Source: Capra hircus
Lineage: Eukaryota > Chordata > Mammalia > Artiodactyla > Bovidae
Direction: 5' to 3'
NCBI RefSeq assembly: GCF_001704415.2
Contig: NW_017189517.1
Location: 5,467,167-5,531,166, forward strand
DNA: 64,000 nucleotides
Shown here: positions 54,967 to 64,000 of the stretch, piece after piece
Position numbering within the stretch: position 1 is the stretch's first letter
Layout of the letters: every line of letters starts with the position of its first letter
Program-made: the position numbers and the translations under genes
Notes under the pieces: generated by a model
Databases searched by the model: none
What the model was told of the DNA's origin: nothing
The model's input: only the letters and a program-made list of their open reading frames with translations

Positions 54967-57900
54967 CCAAGGAGCAGTGGCTGCATGTGTGCAGGAGGGC
55001 CAAGAAGACCTATTCCACAGTCGAGGTCAGGAGGGGCAGTGGTGAGGAGATACCCCTTGTCTAAGGTAAGGAGCAGTGGCTGTGCTTTGCTGGAGCAGCC
55101 ATGAAGAGATACCCCATGTCCAAGGTAAGAGAAAACCAAGTAAGATGATAGGTGTTGCAAGAGGGCATCAGAGGGCAGACACACTGAAACCATACTCACA
55201 GAAATCTAGTCAATCAAGTCACACTAGGACCACGGCCTTGTCTAACTCAATGAAATTAAGCCATGACCGTGAGGCCACCAAGGACTGGTGGGTCATGGTA
55301 GAGAGGTCTGCCACAGTGAATGTAGTCCACTGGAGAAGGGAATGGCAAACCACTTCAGTATTCTTGCCTTGAGAACCCCATGAACAGTATGAAAAGGCAA
55401 AATGATAGGATACTGAAAGAGGAACTCCCCAGGTCAGTAGGTGTCCAACATGCTATTGGACATCAGTGGAAAAATAACTCTAGAAAGAATGAAGGGATGG
55501 AGCCAAAGCAAAAACAATACGCAGTTGCGGATGTGACTGGTGATAGAAGCAAGGTCCAATGCTGTAAAGAGCAGTATTGCATAGGAACCTGGAATATCAG
55601 GTCCATGAATCAAGGCAAATTGAAAGTGGTCAAACAGGAGATGGCAAGAGTGAACGTCGATATTGTAGGAATCAGCAAACTAAAATGGACTAGAATAGGT
55701 GAATTTAACTCAGAAGATCATTACATCTACTACTGCAGGCAGGAATCCCTCAGAAGAAATGGAGTAGCCATCATGGTCAACAAAAGAGTCTGAAATGCAG
55801 TACTTGGTGCAGTCTCAAAAACGACAGAATGATCTCTGTTCATTTCCAAGGCAAACCATTCAATATCACAGTAATCCAATTCTATGCCCCAACCAGTAAC
55901 ACTGAAGCAGCTGAAGTTGAATGGTTCTATGAAGAGCTAGAAGACCTTTCAGAAGTAACACCCAAAAAAGATGTCCTTTTCATTATAGGGGACTGGAATG
56001 CAAAAGTAGGGAGTCAAGAAACACCTGAAGTAACAGGCAAATTTGCCCTTGGAATATGGAATGAAGCAGGGAAAAGGTTAATAGAGTTTTGCCAAGAAAA
56101 TGCACTGGGCATAGCAAACACCATCTTCTAACAACACAAGAGAAGACTCTACACATGGACATCACCAGATGGTCAACACTGAAATCAGATTGATTATATT
56201 CTTTGCAGCCAAAGATGGAGAAGCTCTATGCAGTCAGCAAAAACAAGACCAGGAACTGACTGTGGCTCAGATCATGAACACCTTATTTTCCAATTAGACT
56301 TAAATTGAAGAAAGTAGGGAAAAACGCTAGACCATTCAAGTAAGACCTAAATTAAATTCCTTATGATTATACAGTGGAAGTGAGAAATAGATTTAAGGGG
56401 CTAGATCTGATAGGTAGAGAGCCTGCTGAACTATGGACTGAGGTTCGTGACATTGTAGAGTAGACAGGGAGTAAGACCATCCCCATGGAAAAGAAATGCA
56501 AAAAAGTAAAACGGCTGTCTGAGGAGGCCTTACAAATAGTGAAAATAATAGAAGCAAAAAGCAAAGTACTAAAGGAAAGATATAAGCGTCTGAATGCAAA
56601 GTTCTGAAGAATAGCAAAAAGAGATAAGAAAGTCTTCCTCAGTAACCAATGCAAAAAAATAGAGGAAAACAACAGAATGGGAAAGACTAGAGATCTCTTC
56701 AAGAAAATTAGAGATACCAAGGGAAGATTTCATGCAAAGATGGGCTTGATAAAGGACAGAAATGGTATGGACCTAACAGAAGCAGAAGATATTAAGAAGA
56801 GGTGGCAAGAATACACAGAAGTACTGTACAAGAAAGAGCTTCATGACCAAGATAATCATGATGGTGTGATCACTCACCTAGAGCCAGACATCATGGAATG
56901 TGACATCAAGTGGGCCTTAGAAAGCATCACTACGAAGAAAGCTAGTGGAGGTGATGGCATTCCAGTTGAGCTATTTCAAATACTAAAAGATGATGCTGTG
57001 AAAGTGCTGCACTCAATATGCCAGCAAATTTGGAAAACTCAGCTGTGGCCACAGAACTGGAAAAGGTCAGTTTTCATCCCAATCCCAAAGAAAGCTAATG
57101 CCAAAGAATGCTCAAAGACTGCACAATTGCACTCATCTCACATGCTAGTAAAGTAATGCTCAAAATTCTCCAAGCCATGCTTCAGCAATACGTGAACGGT
57201 GAACTTCCAGATGTTCAAGCTGGTTTTAGAAAAGGCAGGGGAACCAGAGATCAAATTGCCAATATCTACTGGATCATGGAAAAAGCAAGAGAGTTTCAGG
57301 AAAAAAAAAACATCTGTTTCTGCTTTATTGACTATGCCAAAGCTTTGATTGTGTGGATCACAATAAACTGTGAAAAATTCTGAAAGATGGGAATACCAGA
57401 CCATCTGACCTGCTTATTGAGAAACCTATATACAGGTCAGAAAGCAACAGTTAGAACTGGACATGAAACAACAGACTGGTTCCAAACAGGAAAAGGAGTA
57501 CGTCAAGGCTGTATATTGTCACCCTGCTTATTTAACTTATATGCAGAGTACATCATGAGAAATGCTGGACTGGAAGAAACACCAGCTGGAGTCAAGATTG
57601 CCGGGAGAACTATCAATCACCTCAGATATGCAGACGACACCACTCTTATGGCAGAAAGTGAAGAGGAACTAAAAAGCCTCTTGATGAAAGTGAAAGAGGA
57701 GAGTGAAAAAGTTGGCTTAAGCTCAACATTCAGAAAATGAAGATCATGGCATCCGGTCCCATCTCTTCATGGGAAATAGATGGGGAAACAGTGGAAGTAG
57801 TGTCAGGCTTTATTTTGGGGTTGGTCTCCAAAATCACTGCAGATGGTGATTGCAGCGATGAAATTAAAAGACACTTACTCCTTGGAAGGAAAGTTATGAC

Positions 57901-58405
57901 CAACCTAGATAGCGTATTCAAAAGCAGAGACATTACTTTGCCGACTAAGGTCCATCTAGTCAAGGCTATGGTTTTCCTGTGGTCATGTATGGATGTGAGA
58001 GTTGGACTCTGAAGAAGCCTGAGCACTGAAGAATTGATGCTTTTGAACTGTGATGTTGGAGAAGACTCCTGAGAGTCAATTGGACTGCAAAGAGATCCAA
58101 CCAGTCCATTCTGAAGGAGATAAGTCCTGGGATTTCTTTGGAAGGAATGATGCTAAAGCTGAAACTCCAGTACTTTGGCCACCTCATGTGAAGAGTTGAC
58201 TCATTGGAAAAGACTCTTATGCTGGGAGGGATTGGGGGCAGGCGGAGAGTGGGAGGACAAAAGATGAGATGGCTGGATGGCATCACTGATTCGATGGATG
58301 TGAGTCTGAGTGAATTCCGGGAGTTGGTGATGGACAGGAAGGCCTGGCGTTCTGAGATCATGGGGTCGTAAAGATTTGGATACAACTGAGGGACTGAACT
58401 CAACT
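54967..58405 (+). mobile_element. Near full-length BovB nested in L1 ORF2
   Basis: About 3.44 kb in the opposite orientation to the host L1. The 5' end is intact as far as I can tell: GGAGCAGTGGCTG at 54971 recurs at 55071 with a shared AAGAGATACCCC-type context, the internally repeated BovB 5' UTR. The 3' end is GACTGAACTCAACT. L1 ORF2 sequence reads up to AGGAGTCTCTTAGGGTCC on the left and resumes at GGTGACCCTTGTATTTCTG at 58406, so little or no host sequence is lost. No unambiguous target-site duplication; a short GGGTCC/GGTGACC similarity is the best candidate. Confidence 0.93.
55380..58395 (+). pseudogene. BovB endonuclease-reverse transcriptase ORF, broken
   Basis: Order: 55380-55793 holds the APE-type endonuclease start (CIGTWNIRSM); the ISELKW metal-binding Glu is Lys (GISKLKW), and the frame ends at a CGA-to-TGA stop after NKRV. 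55829-56131 continues (ITVIQFYAPTSN; FIIGDWNAKVGS) to a CAA-to-TAA stop; SDHE-coding sequence remains near 56268. 56677-57156 is the pre-RT region (MGKTRDLFKKIRDTKG; ASGGDGIPVELFQ), lost by a 2-bp deletion at the CSNYRT block. 57108-57383 reaches RT motif A FIDYAKA, then a one-base loss shifts the frame. 57387-57740 has GVRQGCILSPCLFNLY and LRYADDTTLM intact. 57737-58012 and later sequence cover the C-terminal region. It cannot make a functional protein. Confidence 0.92.
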
Positions 58406-59667
58406 GGTGACCCTTGTATTTCTGTGTTGTCTGTTTGATCTCTCCATTTTCATTTCTAATTTTATTGATTTGATTTTTCTCCCTTTGTTTCTTGATGAGT
58501 CTGGCTAATGGTTTGTCAATTTTATTTATCCTCTCAAAGCACCAGCTTTTGGCTTTGTTGATTTTTGCTATGGCCCCTTTGTTCCTTTTGCATTTATTTC
58601 TGTGCTAATTTTTAAGATTTCTTTCCTTCTACTAACCCTGGGGTGCTTCATTTCTTCATTTTCTAGTTGTGTTAGGTGTAGAGTTTGGTTATTTATTTGA
58701 CTTTTTTCTTTTTTCTTGAGATTTGCCTGTATTGCTGTGAACCTTCCCCTTAGCACTGCTTTTACAGTGTCCCACAGATTTTGGGTTGTTGTGTTTTCAT
58801 TTTCATTCATTTGTACGCATATTTTGATTTCTTTTTTTATTTCTTCTGGGATTTGTTGGTTATTCAGCAGCGTGTTGTTCAGCCTCCATATGTTGCAATT
58901 TTTAATAGTCTTTTCTCCTGTAATTGAGATCTATTCTTCCTGCATTGTGGTCAGAAAAGATGCTTGGAATGATTTTTTTTTTTAATTTACCAAGGCTAGA
59001 TTTATGGCACAGGATGTGATCTATCCTGGAAAAGGTTCTGTGTGTGCTTGAGAAAAAGGTGAAATTCATTTTTTAGGGGTGAAATGTCCTATAGATATCA
59101 GTTAGGTCTAACTAGTCTATTGTATCATTTGAAGTTTGTTTCCTTGTTACATTTCTGTTCATAGGTGTGAGTGAGGTATTAAAGTTTCTCACTATTACTG
59201 TGTTATTGTTAATTTCCTCTTTCATACTTGTTAGCATTTGTCTTACATATTGAGGTCCTCCTATGTTGGGTGCATATATATTTATAGTTGTTGTATCTTC
59301 TTCTTGGATTGATCCTTTAATCATTATGTCGTGTCCTTCTTTGTCTCTTTTCACAGCCTTTGTTTTAAAGTCTATTTTATATGATGTGAGTATTGCTACT
59401 CCTGCTTTCTTTTGGTCTCTATTTGTGTGGAATATCTTTTCCCAGCCCTTCACTTTCAGTCTGTATGTGTCCCTTGTTTTGAGGTGGGTCTCTTGTAGAC
59501 AACATAGATAGGGGTCTTGTTGTTGTATCCATTCAGCCAGTCTTTGTCTTTTAGGTTGGGGCATTCAACCCATTTACATTTAAGGTAATTATTGATAAGT
59601 ATGATCTCATTGCCATTTACTTTATTGTTTTGGGTTCGAGTTTATATTCCCTTTTTGTGTTTCCTGT

Positions 59668-60640
59668 CTAGAGAAGATCCTTTAGCATTTGTTGGAGAGC
59701 TGGTTTGGTGGTGCTGAATTCTCTCAGTTTTTGCTTGTCTGTAAAGCTTTTGCTTTCTCCTTCATATTTGAATGAGATCCTTGCTTGGTACAGTAATCTG
59801 GGCTGTAGCTTCTTTTCTTTCATCACTTTAAGTATGCCCTGCCATTCCCTCCTGGCCTGAAGAGTTTCTATTGAAAGATCAGCTGTTATCCTTATGGGAA
59901 TTCCCTTGTGTATTATTTGTTGTTTTTCCCTTGCTACTTTTAATATTTGTTCTTTGTGTTTGATCTTTGTTAATTTGATTAATATGTGCCTTGGGGTGTT
60001 TTGCCTTGGGTTTATCCTGTTTGGGACTCTCTGGGTTCCTTGGACTTGGGTGGTTATTTCCTTCCCCATTTTAGGGAAGTTTTCAACTATTATCTCCTTA
60101 AGTATTTTCTCATGGTCTTTCTTGTTTTCTTCTTCTATGATTCGCCTATGATTTGAATGTTAGAATTGTCAACGTTGTCCCAGAGGTCTCTGAGATTATC
60201 CTCATTTCTTTTAATTCATTTTTCTTTTTTCCTCTCTGATTCATTTATTTCTACCATTCTATCTTCTACCTCTAATCCTAGCTTCTTCCTCCATTATTCT
60301 ACTATTTGTTCTCTCCAGAGTGTTTTTAATCTCATTTATTGCATTATTCATTATATATTAACTTTTTTATTTTTTCTAGGTTCTCGTTAAACCTTTCTTG
60401 CATCTTCTCAAGCCTTGTCTCTAGGCTATTTATCTGTGATTCCATTTTGTTTTCCCTGATTTTGGATCATTTTCACTATCATTATTCAGAATTCTTTATC
60501 TGATAGATTCCGTATCTCTTCCTCTTTTGTTTGGTTTGGTGGGTATTTATCCTGTTCCTTTACCTGCTGGGTATTCCTCTGTCTATTCCTCTTGTTTATA
60601 TTGCTGTTTGGGGTGTCCTTTCTGCATTCTGGCAGTTTGT
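59668..60640 (-). pseudogene. L1 ORF1 (RNA-binding protein), broken
   Basis: 60069-59668 is an open C-terminal half of 133 codons with the ORF1p pattern: NTPRHILIKLTKIKHKEQIL, then GIPIRITADLSIETLQARRE, then FTDKQKLREFSTTKPALQQM, ending KDLL. Upstream in sense, NEDNLRDLWDNVDNSNIQII is readable at about 60190 followed by TAG, and further stops appear before 60070. The coiled-coil N-terminus (60.2-60.6 kb) has no continuous frame; the start codon is not certain. ORF1p normally forms trimers on L1 RNA; this copy cannot. Confidence 0.85.
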
Positions 60641-60649
60641 GGAGTTCTC

Positions 60650-63203
60650 TTTATTGTGGAGTTTCCTCACTCTGGGTGGGGTTGTACGGGTGGCTTGTCA
60701 AGTTTTCCTGGTTAGGGAAGCTTGTGTCGGTGTTCTGGTGGGTGGAGCTGGATTTCTTCTCTCTGGAGTGCAATAAAGTGTCCAATGATGAGTTATGAGA
60801 TGTCAATGGGTTTGGAGTGACTTTGGGCAGCCTGTATATTGAAGCTCAGGGCTGTGTTCCTGTGTTGCTGAAGAATTTGCATGGTATGTCTTGCTTTGGA
60901 ACTTGTTGGCCCTTAGGTGGTGCTTGGTTTCAGTATAGGTATGGAGGCATTTGATGAGCTCCTGTCAATTAATGTTCCTTGGATTCAGGAGTTCTCTGGT
61001 GTTCTCAAGACTGGGACTTAAGTCTCCTGCTTCTGGTTTTCAGTTTTATTTTTACAGTAGCCTCAAGTCTTCTCCATCTATATAGCACTATTGATAAAAC
61101 ATCTAGGTTAAAGATGAAAATTTTCTCCACAGTGAGGGACACCCAGAGAGGTTCAAAGAGTTACATGGAGAAGAGAAGAGGGAGGAGGGAGACAGAGGTT
61201 ACCCGAATGAGATGAGGTGGAATCAAAAGAGGAGAGAGCAAGATAGCCAGTAATCACTTCCTTATGTGTGCTCCACATTCTGGACTTTTCAGAGATGTAC
61301 ACGGAGTTATACAGAGAAGAGAAGAGGGAGGAATGAGACAGAGGTGCCAGGCAGATAAGGGGGGAATCAAAAGGAGAGAGACAGATCCAGCCAGTAATCA
61401 GTTCCCTAAGTGTTCTTCACCGTCCAGAATGCACAAAGAGATTCACAGAGTTGGGTATAGAAGAGAAGGGGGAGGGTGGAGATAGAGGTGACCTGGTGAA
61501 GAAAAGGGAGCTTCCAAAAGGGCAGAGAGGAGTCAAGCCAGTAATCTTGCTCCAAAGTAAAAATGGGTACTGAAGATTGAGTTTTTAAAGGTACAAAATT
61601 GATAACAAATACCAAAAAGAAAAGATTAAAAATCTAGAGTAGAGGTTGGATTTTCAATAATACAATATTAAAAACAAAAAAGTCACAAAAATTATTATAT
61701 ATACATATATGAAGTTTGCTTTAAAAAATAGGGTCTCTCTTTTTTTTGGAAAGTAATAGTAGGTTATAAAAATGAAAATTAAAGGAGTAATAGAGGACTT
61801 AAAATTTTTAAAATCTAAAAAATGAATGATAGTAAAAATATATCTAGGACTTTCTCTGTGTCCTTGATCAGGCTTATATTTCTCAAGATCTATAGGCCCC
61901 TTCCTATGTAGTTGATACTAACTACAGGGTTTCAATCTATTGCACCTGTCACTTCCAAGGAGGTTCCCTGTTTTAGCTTCTTCTGTTTGCTGGTCTCTTC
62001 AGTTTCTAATTTCCTCCCTGACTCAAGGGGACGGTGGTGGACATGTTTTTAGGCTCACTTGTTCAGTCGTGCTGTGGGAAGGGAGGGACACTGCAATCAA
62101 TAACACTGGCACGTATTCGCAGTGTCTTGGCCACACTTGGTTTGCCCCCGCTCACGGAGTCTGTGCTTTCACTGTCAACATTGCTTAGGCTCTAAGTTGC
62201 TCTGCTGGGAACTGTCTGAGGCTGGCCCTGGGTTGTGTGCACTTCCCAGGTCAAGGCCGCTCAGCTTCAGGTACCTGGGTAGTCCTCAGAGGTGCAGACT
62301 CGGTTGGGCCTGCGCTTTGTACCCTTCCCAGGTCCGAGCAGCTCAGGTGACCAGGTGTTTGGCAAGTGCAGTCACTGCGGCTTATTGCCTTCCTTGTCCC
62401 TGCTGCTTGATTTTCTGGGTGTACAACCAGCGCACCTTCTCAGGCAGATGTTGACCATCCAGAACCCCAAGAAGTCTTAGTTAGCAATGAAGCCTGCTTG
62501 CAGTTTGGTAGATAATGCCTCTCTGGGGCCACGACTGCCCCCTTCTGGCTCTGGCTGCCTGTCTCTGGAGGGGGATGGTCTGCAGCCCGCTAGCTCTGCT
62601 CAGCCCTTTGTTCTGTGAGCAGGCCTGAAGGTGGCTTAGGTTAGGGCTTTTAGTGTGATAGCTATCCCACAGTCTGGTTTGCTAGCCCAAGTTAGTTCCC
62701 TCAGATTGCCCTTGGGGCATTCAGGCCCGGTCCTTACTCTAAGCAATGCAGCCTGCACCTCCCTTCCCAGCCCCTGCTTGCTAGTGGCAGATGCAGAGGT
62801 CTGCGCTGCTTCTCCGCTGGGAGAGTTACCATTGGGCACGTAATCTGTGGGTTTTAATTATTTGTTTATTTTTCCTCCTGGTTATGTTGCCCTCTGTGGT
62901 TTCAAGGCTCACCACAGACTCAGCAGTGAGAGTGTTTCCTGGTGTTTGGAAACTTCTCTTTTTTAAGACTCCCTTCCGGGGATGGAGCTCCATCCCTACC
63001 TTTTCTGTCTCTCTTTTGGTCTTTTATATTTTTCCCTACCTCCTTTCGAAGACAATGGGCTGCTTTTCTGGGTGCCTGATGTCCTCTGCTGGCATTCAGA
63101 AGTTGTTTTGTGGAATTTACTCAGCGTTCAGATGTTCTTTTGATGAATTTGTGGGGGAGAAAGTGATCTCCCTGTCCTATTCCTCCACCATCTTAGGACC
63201 GCC
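60650..63203 (-). promoter_or_regulatory. L1 5' UTR (internal promoter region)
   Basis: About 2.5 kb between the ORF1 region and the L1 5' end. The 5'-most 1.3 kb in sense (61860-63203) is distinctly GC-richer than the window, with scattered CpG, CpA and TpG, as expected for a once-methylated L1 promoter. Then comes an AT-rich patch (61560-61860), and then three tandem units of about 145 bp (61123-61560). No known binding site such as YY1 could be checked beyond the 5' terminal AAGATGG, which does match the YY1-like motif near L1 starts. Confidence 0.7.
61123..61560. repeat. Three tandem units of about 145 bp in the L1 5' UTR
   Basis: GAGAAGAGAAGAGGGAGGA starts at 61168 and 61314 and a variant is at about 61458. 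AGCCAGTAATC occurs at 61245, 61389 and 61536. Both anchors give a 144-147 bp period. Units are purine-rich on the plus strand (pyrimidine-rich in L1 sense) and diverged from one another. Confidence 0.85.
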
Positions 63204-63217
63204 AGTAAATGCTTTTT

Positions 63218-63764
63218 ATAAGTAAATAGAAAACAGAATCCAAGAGCAGAACAATTCTGCTAAATGTTGCATGTCAAACCAATGGTATGCCTGAAAACTG
63301 AAACCAAGTATTTTGACTCAGATAAATTTTATTTTTTCTTAATATATCCTATGATTTCTCAGAAGACCACATGTGGCTGCAATAATTTCATTTGAATGAT
63401 GATTAGCATTTCCCAAAAGGAATGAGCAATGAATTAATAAGTCAAAATGGCTGAAAAATTGGAGATCATTTTATTAATTTGAAAATGATTAAAATGATTT
63501 TTAAATTTCATTGAACACAAGTTGACTATTATAATTCTTTTTTGAAAGATTAATATCTTTGCATTTGAACTGGCTACATTGCTGAATCTATTCCTATGAA
63601 AACTAATGTTAAACTGCATCCCCCTTCAAAAGGATAGTATAAAAATACTACAACCGAATGGCTAAACCATTTTGTGCTATGCATGATTTGTATCATACAA
63701 ATATGTTACATGTATGACTTGTAACCAAAATCATACAATTTTTAGTGTTTCCAGTGAGAGCTAT
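63218..63764. other. Unassigned AT-rich flank of the L1
   Basis: Continuation of the pre-insertion locus. No gene or named repeat. Confidence 0.45.
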
Positions 63765-64000
63765 TATTGTTGTTCAGTCCCTAAGTCCTGTCTGACTCTT
63801 TGTGACCCCTTGTACTGTAACACTTAGGTCTCCTCTGTCCTCCACTACATCTTAGCATTTACTCAAATTCATGTTCATTGAGTTGGTGATGCTATCTAAC
63901 CATCTCATCCTCTGCTGCCCCCTTCTCACTTTGCTTTCAGTCTTTCCCAGCATCAAGGTCTTTTCCGATGAGTTAGCTCTCACAACAGGTGGCATTAAAT
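63765..64000 (-). mobile_element. BovB 3' fragment, older type, running to the window edge
   Basis: Inverted BovB tail and C-terminal codons: TTGTTGTTCAGTCCCTAAGTCC, CCATCTCATCCTCTGCTGCCCCC, GGTCTTTTCCGATGAGTTAGC, CAGGTGGCATT. It may continue past the window. Confidence 0.85.

Larger units (their letters stand above)
52371..59570 (-). pseudogene. L1 ORF2 (endonuclease-reverse transcriptase), interrupted and dead
   Basis: Minus-strand pieces in sense order: 59564-59112 is the endonuclease N-terminus (YLCCLQETHLKTRDTYRLKV; KKAGVAIL; INIYAPNIGGPQ). The catalytic GDFNT block reads RNFNT, so the conserved Asp is lost. 58810-58568 is the linker (NLWDTVKAVLRGRFTAIQAN). The BovB sits in the linker before the RT. 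54588-54079 is RT: MNIDAKILNKIL, HHDQVGFFPGMQG, IISIDAEKAF (motif-A Asp kept, next Asp changed to Glu), then GTSQEQGCPLSP, two residues longer than the usual G-x-RQGCPLSP. The FADD box codons are still present (54078-54089) but out of phase after a 16-base A run (sense) at 54128-54143. 53882-53499, 53350-53114 and 52934-52371 carry the rest to the terminal HIYGI. It is inactive from the nested insert, stops, frameshifts and catalytic loss. Confidence 0.92.
52004..63217 (-). mobile_element. Near full-length cattle-type L1, split by a nested BovB, with TSD
   Basis: The L1 body is 52018-63203. Its sense 5' end (minus strand) begins GGCGGTCCTAAGATGGTGG at 63203; the 3' tail is a short A run at 52018-52020. 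AGTAAATGCTTTTT occurs at 52004-52017 and 63204-63217, and an extra C on the left side of each copy also matches. This 14-15 bp target-site duplication proves both ends belong to one insertion. Minus the 3.44-kb BovB (54967-58405), the L1 is about 7.75 kb, near full length for a ruminant L1. Order in L1 sense: 5' UTR (63203 to about 60650), ORF1, ORF2, 3' UTR (52370-52018). Confidence 0.93.

Noticed and set aside
62122..62454. 110-codon GC-rich, Cys-rich open frame near 62.1-62.5 kb as a host exon
   Set aside because: Inside the L1 5' UTR, on the strand opposite to L1; GC-rich UTR composition explains the open frame. An L1 antisense-promoter ORF cannot be excluded but nothing supports it.
62791..63225. 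144-codon plus-strand frame with hydrophobic segments (LLVMLPSVV, VFYIFPYLL)
   Set aside because: Antisense to the first ~400 bp of the L1 5' UTR and runs across the L1 end into flanking DNA, so it is not an ancestral coding frame.
1..64000. CRISPR array, prokaryotic operon, phage or plasmid content
   Set aside because: Regularly spaced repeat-spacer structure is absent and the sequence is mammalian throughout; the dispersed repeats are SINEs and LINEs.
1..64000. Assignment to a particular species or chromosome, or a named host gene
   Set aside because: All diagnostic sequence is repeat-derived and shared among bovids; no unique host exon is recognisable.

Overview
This is a eukaryotic nuclear DNA window from a bovid-type ruminant (cattle, sheep, goat or a relative; the species cannot be fixed from sequence alone). 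The diagnosis rests on the repeats: about 13 pieces of the RTE-type LINE BovB, about 19 Bov-tA/Bov-A SINEs whose bodies derive from the BovB 3' end, five tRNA-Glu SINEs of the cetartiodactyl CHR/ART2 type, and several L1 copies of the cattle-type L1_BT lineage. I found no host protein-coding exon, no cellular RNA gene, no CpG-island promoter and no CRISPR. The window reads as intergenic or deep intronic DNA, AT-rich and built in layers of transposon insertion.

Layout. 1-14.5 kb: BovB and SINE pieces, a 5'-truncated L1 with a 17-bp target-site duplication (1486-2249), MIR/L2 fossils, an LTR-like unit with TATA and poly(A) signals (6684-7046), and an 1.8-kb Tigger1-type DNA transposon fossil (about 12075-13876) with a Bov-tA inserted at its 3' end. 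14.5-31.6 kb: L2 fossils, an old L1 (18.5-20.0 kb) and many BovB 3' ends, including an inverted pair at 28.1-30.4 kb and a 1.8-kb BovB carrying a readable reverse transcriptase (29714-31530). 31.6-52 kb: more ancient repeats (MIR, L2, old L1, hAT-like), two cattle-type L1 3' ends, and the two longest repeat-poor stretches (about 37.9-41.6 and 45.5-49.8 kb). 52.0-63.2 kb: the main structure, a minus-strand, essentially full-length L1 with both ends present and a 14-15 bp target-site duplication. Its ORF2 is split by a near-full-length plus-strand BovB (about 54967-58405), and its long 5' UTR holds three copies of a unit of about 145 bp. 63.2-64 kb: flank and the edge of another BovB.

How the parts relate: the coding sequence seen is retrotransposon or transposon coding sequence. 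L1 ORF1/ORF2, the BovB endonuclease-RT frame and the Tigger transposase all carry stops, frameshifts or lost catalytic residues. Bov-tA/Bov-A SINEs share their 3' ends with BovB and so are thought to be mobilised by its machinery; CHR-type SINEs have A-rich tails as L1-mobilised elements do. Target-site duplications give a relative order: MIR, L2, hAT and Tigger first, then old L1 and CHR, then cattle-type L1, BovB and Bov-tA/Bov-A2. I did not find a convincing new biological system. The observations most worth a second look are the nested L1/BovB, the tandem units in the L1 5' UTR, the inverted BovB pair, and the antisense reading frame that stays open across BovB 3' ends. Family names come from recognising consensus features by eye; no database search was possible.
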